Assembly: GCA_964035545.1 (NCBI GenBank)
Contig: OZ037768.1
Coordinates: forward strand, 17,107,875-17,171,874
DNA: 64,000 nt
DNA from: Bugula neritina
Lineage: Eukaryota > Bryozoa > Gymnolaemata > Cheilostomatida > Bugulidae
Reading direction: 5' to 3'
The notes beneath the pieces were generated by a model. The model was given only the letters and a program-made list of their open reading frames with translations, did not search any database and was not told where the DNA came from. Position 1 is the stretch's first letter. Each line of letters starts with the position of its first letter. Shown piece after piece: positions 57,201 through 64,000 of the stretch. Position numbers and translations under genes: made by a program.

Positions 57201-59041
57201 TCGTAAAAGTGACTCATTTGTTTTACAGTGTTGGGTGGTAATTAAGTTGATAATTTTATGTGATCCCTCTGGTGTCTCTAATCTAATAAGTTAATGGATT
57301 TTCTAATGGTTCTTGGTAAGAAACTACCATGATATACTTGTGCATTTGCATAACCCAACTTCAAAGTTATAAATAAAATCAATTTTAAATTTTAAGTCTA
57401 AACACTAACAGTAAAGTAATTGTAAATTTCAAGTCAAACCTAAAGTCAAAGTGACAATAATAGTTTTAATAGATTTGATATTACTATTAGCTTTTATTCT
57501 AATCGATATTATTATTATTAAATAGTTATTATAATTATGTGATGCAAATTGAAATCTGAACGTATTGATATTAGCTATACTTATTACTCTTAGTATTAGT
57601 ATTACTAATACTATTATTATTAGTACTACTAGTAATCTTAGAAATATATTTGCAGTTGACATCTGTTTATACTTATACTAATACTAAGTCTAATATTTAT
57701 GATAGTCTGTCTTATGCTTAACCTTGTTACTATGAATATGAGTGTTAGTATGGGCCATAGCTATTAAATTAACTTTAAATTTAATTACTAATTATTGACT
57801 TTAATATCAAAAGTAATTGTTGTATTAAATTTAATATTTAATTTTATATTAAGTTTTAGTTTGTTATTTTATTTTTTTTTAACTTTTTATTCATTAGATT
57901 TAATCTAGTGATCGGTTTTGCATATACACCAATTTAAAAGTTATATTTAATTTTATTGTAAGACTAACCTATAGGCTATAAGTATAAATTAGTTGATAGT
58001 TGTTAGTTAGAAATATTCCTATATACTTATAGACTTTAGCCTAAAGTTTGGGCTATAGGTATGATAAATTCAATGGATTGTGTACTCATTATCATTTGAT
58101 ATGATTATAGTAATCTAGAAGATTTTCATCAACTATAAATGTTGCTGATTGTGATTATTTAAATTAGGTGAACCGAAAGATCAAGTAACCTCAAGTGCTT
58201 ATTTAATATTTGATTGTTTAATAATATTTACTCTAACTCAAAACAGATGTCAGTCTGTGCTAAGACTAAAAGTAAGTTCTACTTGTAGACTAGGACCATC
58301 ACAAAATGAAGACGAGAATAAAGATTTTGAGATCTAGTTTTGAGATATTATCGAATTTAGTAAGAAACACCTCTTTTTCCTATATTTCTCGATTTGGAGC
58401 ATTTCAACACAACACTCTTATCCCTTCAAACCGCTGTGTAAGTTGAATTTGACATTACATGACAGACGTATCAGTAGCAGCAATAGCAATAGTTGCCATT
58501 CTTAATACCAAACTTGGGTCTAGGTCAGGTGGGCTCCAGCATTTGAAGTTCTTCACTTATGCAACTAATTGACCTAACTTCAAAATTTTGACAAACTTAC
58601 CTCAATTTCTTGAAAGTTGAACAACTAAAATTTTGAAGTTACTCAATTTGGTTTTTGGTGTTAGTCGAAAGCATTTAGATTTATGGAATCCAATGGTGTG
58701 TTCGCTTAAAGTCTATAATAAAGGTTGAGACTGAAATCACTTTATTTCGGATTCTATTAAAGATTATCACGGTCGGCTACAGGTACCATCCTTATCCCTG
58801 AACATTCACATCTTTAGATACACAGCAATAACAATCTTAGTAATAAGCAATAGATTTTTCCAGAAAGTACTAAATCATAGCAGAGCTTTAACTCCTTTCT
58901 AACTTTAGTAAAAGTATTGCTTGTTCCAGCCCACTACCATTCCAGAGTAGTTTCTTCAAACATCCTACGGTCGTATAGTTAGAGTTTATGAGAGTTATTT
59001 ACTCATCCTTTCATACTGTATATTGGATGTGATTATTTCAG
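54211..59041. other. Spacer between tRNA-Leu and the first recognised MRPL58 exon
   Basis: No coding exon could be supported here, although the N-terminal exon(s) of MRPL58 should lie in it. Visible contents are a G tract at 55466-55476 in a repeat related to 39260-39410, an ATC/GAT palindrome at about 56885-56912, and a simple-sequence island at 57000-57720. The rest is AT-rich with no clear structure. Confidence 0.5.
57000..57720. repeat. Degenerate simple-sequence island
   Basis: It begins with ATCATCATCATGACCATG, contains four tandem TTTTAG units near 57066-57091 and a triplicated TTTGAATACC near 57110-57145, and ends in TTAGTATTAGTATTAC words. The central part resembles 12636-12760, which suggests a dispersed repeat within the island. 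Confidence 0.65.
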
Positions 59042-61057
59042 TTCGCATCTGATTCTCTAGCAAGAACCTCTGCAGAAAAAATAAAGTTTTCTGGAGAGAT
59101 ACCAATTGGTAAGCAAATAATGTAAGATGACTTTATGCATAGTCTTGTATAGTTCTCTAAAATGTTTATTGTATATTTTTCAGTTGTAGGTCTAGAGTTT
59201 CCTGTCTTGAAATTCCTGTTTGCAATATTTGATAACTAGTTTCATAGTCGCTGTTATTATTTATTCTTGACTCTCTTTCTTTATATATTTTTGTAGATGA
59301 ACTCGAATTCAGGTACAGCAAAAGCAGTGGTCCTGGGGGGCAGCACGTGAATAAAGGTAATCATCAGCGTTGGTATTTAATACTTTGTGCTTTTGATTCA
59401 ATCTGTACAGGAAGGTTTTCTGCTAGAAACTGGCATTAAACCTTGTTTGAAAATTTATGTATCGGATTTTTTAAAATTAGCTTATTGTAAGGTTATTTCT
59501 GTAAGGAAGTATCTGGAACTAAACATATTTACTAATGTATGTCTTATAGCACTTATTAGGTTTGTGGTCAAATAATTTCGTTCAATTAGCAATTTCATAT
59601 ATTGCTTACCAACAGTTTGAACTTTAAAGTAAAAGGCTATTTAAATTGTTTTTTATCTTGTCGCAATAAAATGAATTAATAGGAAAATTTTTGATGGTTT
59701 TTGTGCTACTGATTTTGACCGTTTTATATAGTATAATGGCATATTTCATGTAAAAGTAATATTTGATCTTACATCATACTTGCATGGCGCTTTTGCCCTT
59801 AATTCACCCCTTTCCTGTACAGTTGAATTTATTTTATTTTTGTATAGATCTTTGTGCTATAGTAAACCGATTCTGTTGACCTCAAAAATGTTTACTAAGT
59901 TTTAAAATTGTGGTAAAATAGTTTTGCTAGAAATGTTCAGACAAATATGTTCTTGGGACAAGAATGCGTTAACTTCACTTCATTTTTTTCAAGCTTCACT
60001 TAATTTTGCAAAGCCATGCCTTTTTGAGCAATCTTCTTGAAGTAAATACTTTTCTTATTGCTTTTAGTCGCTACGAAAGTAGAATTGAGGTTTAATCTAC
60101 AGAATGCAAAATGGATTCCAGACTGGATCAAACCTCGGCTAGCTGAAAGGGTAATTAATTTCATCAGATACATCAATTACCATTCTATCATATTGCATAT
60201 TTGGTGTGCTTACTTGAATACTGTTGAGTATTTGTATTGAATCATGTTTTTTATTTTCTAATGTTATACTAATTGAGATATATGCACATTCACAGTTTAT
60301 ATTTGCAGGATATGATTGAGTAGTCTATCAGAACTTCCTAATAAGAAATGAACCCTTACTGTTGGTTACAGTTGTTTATTTATATCTCACCATGCTATAA
60401 CACCATAGCATAATATTCAGTTTTGACCTGGAAGTCTAGTTTGGTCAATTGTTTTTAATTTGCTTTCATCTTCAATGCAATGATAGCAGTTTTTTGCTAC
60501 CTGGACATGTAAAACTTGGCACCTTCTTTTATTAATCATAATTGTGGTTGTATGATTGTATTGGGCTGAGTTTTGGGAGGACAATTTTTCACATTGAAGC
60601 AATGCTCTAAATATTATGTATTTTTTATAGGAAAGCAACAGAATAACTAAACATGGTGAAATGATATTGACGTCAGATAAGACTAGAAAGCAAATAGTGA
60701 ATCAGGCTGATTGTCTTAATAGACTTAGAACCTTAATATTTGATGCTTCTAAACTACCTAAAGAGGCTTCACCAGAAGAAATAGCACTCGCAGCCAAAAG
60801 GTTAGCAATGTTAATTCAGGCTACTTTTTCTCGGCTTTTACAATTTTCATTTCAATATCAACAAAGAATAACTAGTGATAAATTTTTTTATATACATAAA
60901 AGTCATTTTTCTACATGAAGGTTGTTTCTATATTCTGTAGCAGTTTAAAATTGTAAATTACAGGAAGAAGGCGAATGCAGCGTTCATACTCAAAGAGAAA
61001 CGTCACCAGTCATTGAAGAAGTCTTCCCGGGGATCCCAAGGTTTTGAATCTTTATGA
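59042..61057 (+). CDS. MRPL58: Mitochondrial ribosome-associated peptidyl-tRNA hydrolase ICT1 (MRPL58), 5' end missing
   Basis: Codon-independent release factor built into the mitochondrial large ribosomal subunit; it frees nascent chains from stalled ribosomes. Five exons are recognised: 59042-59108, 59297-59356, 60068-60150, 60631-60800, 60964-61057. They give 157 residues plus stop. The catalytic loop reads SSGPGGQHVNK, with the invariant GGQ. It is followed by TKVELRFNLQNAKWIPDWIK and GEMILTSDKTRKQIVNQADCL, typical of the family. The basic C-terminal tail (KKANAAFILKEKRHQSLKKS) resembles the helix that enters the mRNA channel in human ICT1. The first exon listed starts after an acceptor and in phase 0, so one or more exons with the start codon and mitochondrial presequence lie upstream. 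I could not find them. Human ICT1 has 206 residues. Confidence 0.93.
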
Positions 61058-61546
61058 CATGCAATCATTTAAGGCACAGTACACAGAGTCAACCTCTATC
61101 TTGCCACTCTCAGTAAAACTAATTAATAGTATGTAATGCTGTGGTCTAGTAGTATGGGATGCAGTCGTGTAAGGCATTCAGAGTGATGGGATCAAAGTTT
61201 TGGTTGGCTTATTATTTTGTGGCAGCAGTTTTTCATTCACTCACTTTTGTAGTCAAACTGAAGCACAGTTTTAATCTATTATACATTTTGATTAGATTTC
61301 ATGACAGCCTAAATGTACAATATGCTTTGCTGAATATTTTGTTGAAATATTTAATAGGAATGCTTCTAATACCCTCCGGTTATACTTTAATTGGTGAAAT
61401 CAATATAATAAATATATTAAAAGGCTTTAAATGTTCATTTGATTTTATTGACTTAGGCTCTTGTTGTATAATATAAAATATATACATAAAAAACATTTAA
61501 TTTATGTTCATGTTGTCACTCTAATTTCAAAGTTCGTGTCAAACAA
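61058..61546. other. Convergent 3' regions of MRPL58 and the 401-residue gene
   Basis: On the plus strand AATAAA at 61407-61412 could end MRPL58. On the minus strand the signal read from 61444-61449 could end the opposite gene, about 100 bases past its stop. The two predicted 3' ends would meet or overlap slightly. No other feature is seen. Confidence 0.5.
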
Positions 61547-63401
61547 TCAAGTAAGTGAGGTGGCCGACGAACTGTTATTGTCCATTGGTGAAGCACTTTT
61601 CATATTTTCATCTGTTTCTGGTATAGCGTCATATTGACTATTGCCAAAGTGTTGTCTCTCTTTAATCCAGCACATTATTCTGGTGTCCTCCTCAGATGGG
61701 GCACTCAGAGTAGAGTTTATAGTGGCTGTGTTAAACATCTCCAAGTTTTTACTGGTCAATGACAAAGAGTTAGTTGTTGGGATAGGTGCTGGCTGCATAT
61801 TAGATGGTAGTGATAGTTGTGGAGCTGATTGCCGCAGTCTGGTTAAAGGTTTTTTATTTCGTTCATCAATAAACGAAACTTGTTTGGTTAAGTGAGCTCT
61901 TGGTTTAGGTGTGTGGTATGTTGGTGCGAAATTTTTACCAGTTGTGATAAAGGAAAGATTACTTGAAGATTTGTCATGTGCAGCTGTAGTCCTTAAGCCT
62001 TTTTCTTTCTGATTTGCGTAACTAGGGAAGTAGAATTTAGCCGCTTTGGAAAATTCTTTAGCTCGTTTCTTCTTATCCAAATCTTTACTGGCTAGATGGA
62101 CTGGTGGAGATTCTGTAATGGAATTAACTTTACAAAAACATGTCACTGGGCATGTCTAATGTACCAGAAACTATTATTGATGAATTAGCAACTAATATAT
62201 ATAAAAAAGTTATATATTTAATTTGCTTGTTATGAGTTTTGTTTTGCTCCTTTATAGACTTTCCATTCTGAATATTAAAAATATAGATGGCAGCAAATTA
62301 TTGAAAAAAATTGTTAAACCTAATTGCATGTTTAACTTGGCAGAATAAAGGTGTAGATTGATATTTTTCTCCAAGTGTTCAGGTTAAATACAGCATTTAT
62401 GGAAAAGTCTAGTAACCCTAGTTACATGTAGGCTATAATTTGATAGAATAAAGGTATATATTAATATTTTTCTCCAAATGTACAAGTTGTCATCATAACC
62501 ATTGGTCACTGCAGCTTAGCATAATACATAATATTTAAATGTTGGCCATTATAGCACAACAATATTTTCATATTAGAACTATGTCAAGCAGGATTTCAGG
62601 GACTTAAGCTAAGACAAGCCCAACACTTTGCGATATCACACTTTATAACTCCTAATGATCTTCACCACTACATCATATTGGAAAAATAATTACACGTACA
62701 ATTAAGCTCATTCAAAAGTTTAACTAAATTAGTTTATGTAGACAACAATTTATTGGATCACCTGTGTTCAAAGAGGTAGGTAATTCAGGCTGCTCTACTG
62801 TTAGTAATTGCCTCATCTTAGATGCAATCGGAAACTGTATTAGGTTTCCTGAAGTGTTGCTATCTATTGACTTGTTAGTAGCGGCTTGTTTCATAATTGA
62901 ATTACTTTTCCTCGGGTTAAAAACTTTCCTGCCATGAAAATCCGAACTACTTCCACTAAAAGATCTTACAGCTTTCCGTTTCTGTGGATTGGGTAGTATC
63001 AAAGCATCGAGCTTAGCTTGTAGTAGTGTGTATGTGTTATTTTCATTTCCTGTTGTGCCTGGTCGTCTTATACTGTCTACTTTAGCTGTCACTTTCCTAC
63101 TGTGTGTATTTGAAGTGTCTATATTCGGCAAGGTTGTACTGTTCGATACAAAGTCAACTTTCCCTTCAGCCTCGAAATCTTCAACCTCTGCTACTGACTT
63201 TAAAGGGTCAAAACTTCTTAGTCCAAACATAGTTTGTTCACTATTCAAAGAAAATGTCAAATTTATTTCTTCTATAATGATTTGTTTGAGATCTCTGAGT
63301 GGAAGTCGATGTTGATTATTCCTTTGACTTGCCCCTGACCAGTCGAGCACTGCACGCTGCTGTTTCTTTTTCAATCTCTGATATGCCTTGGCTTTATTCA
63401 T
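61547..63401 (-). CDS. Unrecognised 401-residue protein, two exons
   Basis: Exons 62762-63401 and 61547-62112 join in phase (GT donor at 62761, acceptor TTACAG ending at 62113) and total 1206 bases. I do not recognise the family. The N-terminus is strongly basic (MNKAKAYQRLKKKQQRAV), followed by DWSGASQRNNQHRLPLRDLK and a mixed segment with TMFGLRSFDPLKSV. The middle and C-terminal parts are rich in Ser, Thr, Asn and Lys, with patches such as KKKRAKEFSKAAKFYFPSY. No signal peptide or membrane segment is apparent, so a soluble, partly disordered protein is likely. The intron between the exons is 649 bases. The long single-frame exons and clean splice sites support a real gene rather than chance frames. 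The gene has no visible link to its neighbour MRPL58. Confidence 0.8.
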
Positions 63402-64000
63402 TTTCAATTAATCTGCAGTTACAGCATTGCATGTTCAGTGAATAAAAATAAAGCAATAATTGGTTTATAATTAAAACTATTTAGTTAAGAAGTGTAACAG
63501 TGTGTTAGCTCTATTAGCGTGTAAACGTGATGAAAGTATTTGATGGTTACCTAATTACCTTTTATGTTTAATGTTACATTGTTTGCTTAGGCAATGGGTC
63601 ACCTTTTTATTAATGCTTTAAAGAAACCGAAAATTCTATAATATAATATTTCTTATGTAAAACCAACATATCATTTCTATTCAAAACTTTACCTACATAG
63701 ACACTGCATGTGTGTTGTTGGTTTAAGTTTCAAGACATGCTATCTATGACAGCATACAGTATACACCAACGCCTGGCATAAAAATGTCTGAATGTTAAAA
63801 AGTTACTCAATTATGATCTGGTGGTATTATAATGATTGTTAACAAACATTAAATTATAAACTATACGCTGCTAACAGTTGCCATGTAGTCAAAACCTGAT
63901 ACTAAAGAGTACTTCTTTAAATATGAATCTACAGAATATTGCCATTACTGCTCATTTTAGGTACCATTCCTTATGTTCCCTAACTTCTTGAAGAAAATAT
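63402..64000. other. Region upstream of the 401-residue gene
   Basis: AT-rich sequence at the window edge that should include the promoter and 5' untranslated region of the minus-strand gene. I see no exon, repeat or RNA gene here. Confidence 0.45.

Noticed and set aside
58459-58525. ATG-led segment considered as the MRPL58 first exon
   Set aside because: Its only donor-like site leaves phase 2, while the exon at 59042 needs phase 0. The peptide also does not look like a basic mitochondrial presequence.
1-64000. CRISPR arrays, bacterial operons, phage or toxin genes
   Set aside because: Intron-rich animal genes throughout. The only regular short array (23740-23921) has no spacers and is a minisatellite.

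Overview
The window is a piece of an AT-rich, intron-rich animal nuclear genome. Eight protein genes can be rebuilt exon by exon from reading-frame continuity, GT-AG boundaries and family motifs. They have 66 introns in total; 64 are GT-AG and two are GC-AG. In seven of the eight genes the summed exon lengths give an uninterrupted protein of plausible length; the eighth lacks its first exon(s). There is one nuclear tRNA gene and several decayed or recent transposons. The organism is a metazoan, probably an invertebrate (compact introns, and a single carrier gene equally like vertebrate SLC25A12 and SLC25A13). The sequence alone does not fix the phylum.

Layout. 1-1218: AT-rich, mostly the 3' untranslated region of the first gene. 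1219-9286 (-): mitochondrial aspartate/glutamate carrier (aralar/citrin). A 5'-truncated LINE lies in its last intron and a SINE in an upstream one. 9324-12068: intergenic, partly degenerate simple sequence. 12069-22038 (+): histone acetyltransferase HAT1, head-to-head with the carrier as SLC25A12 and HAT1 are in human. 22600-28971 (-): KANSL1, the NSL-complex scaffold. 28972-33980: simple-sequence-rich spacer. 33981-40172 (+): splicing factor SUGP1. 40292-42933 (-): mitochondrial ribosomal protein L24, tail-to-tail with SUGP1 with 120 bp between stop codons. 42934-49540: transposon-rich spacer with two CR1/L2-like LINE fragments, a 683-bp inverted-repeat DNA transposon and simple sequence. 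49541-53883 (+): LARP7. 54131-54210 (-): tRNA-Leu(UAG). 54211-59041: spacer. 59042-61057 (+): MRPL58/ICT1, first exon not found. 61547-63401 (-): a two-exon gene for an unrecognised 401-residue protein.

The genes are housekeeping genes and form no single pathway. Loose themes are mitochondria (carrier, MRPL24, MRPL58), histone acetylation (HAT1, KANSL1) and RNA metabolism (SUGP1, LARP7). I found no defence system, operon or other new multi-gene system. The points most worth a second look are: an 18-bp tandem repeat that multiplies a KANSL1 splice acceptor; two retroelements that landed just upstream of splice acceptors in the carrier gene; a carrier whose canonical-looking EF-hand loops differ from those of human citrin; a SUGP1 with one SURP domain but two copies of an N-terminal motif; and the HAT1-carrier microsynteny.
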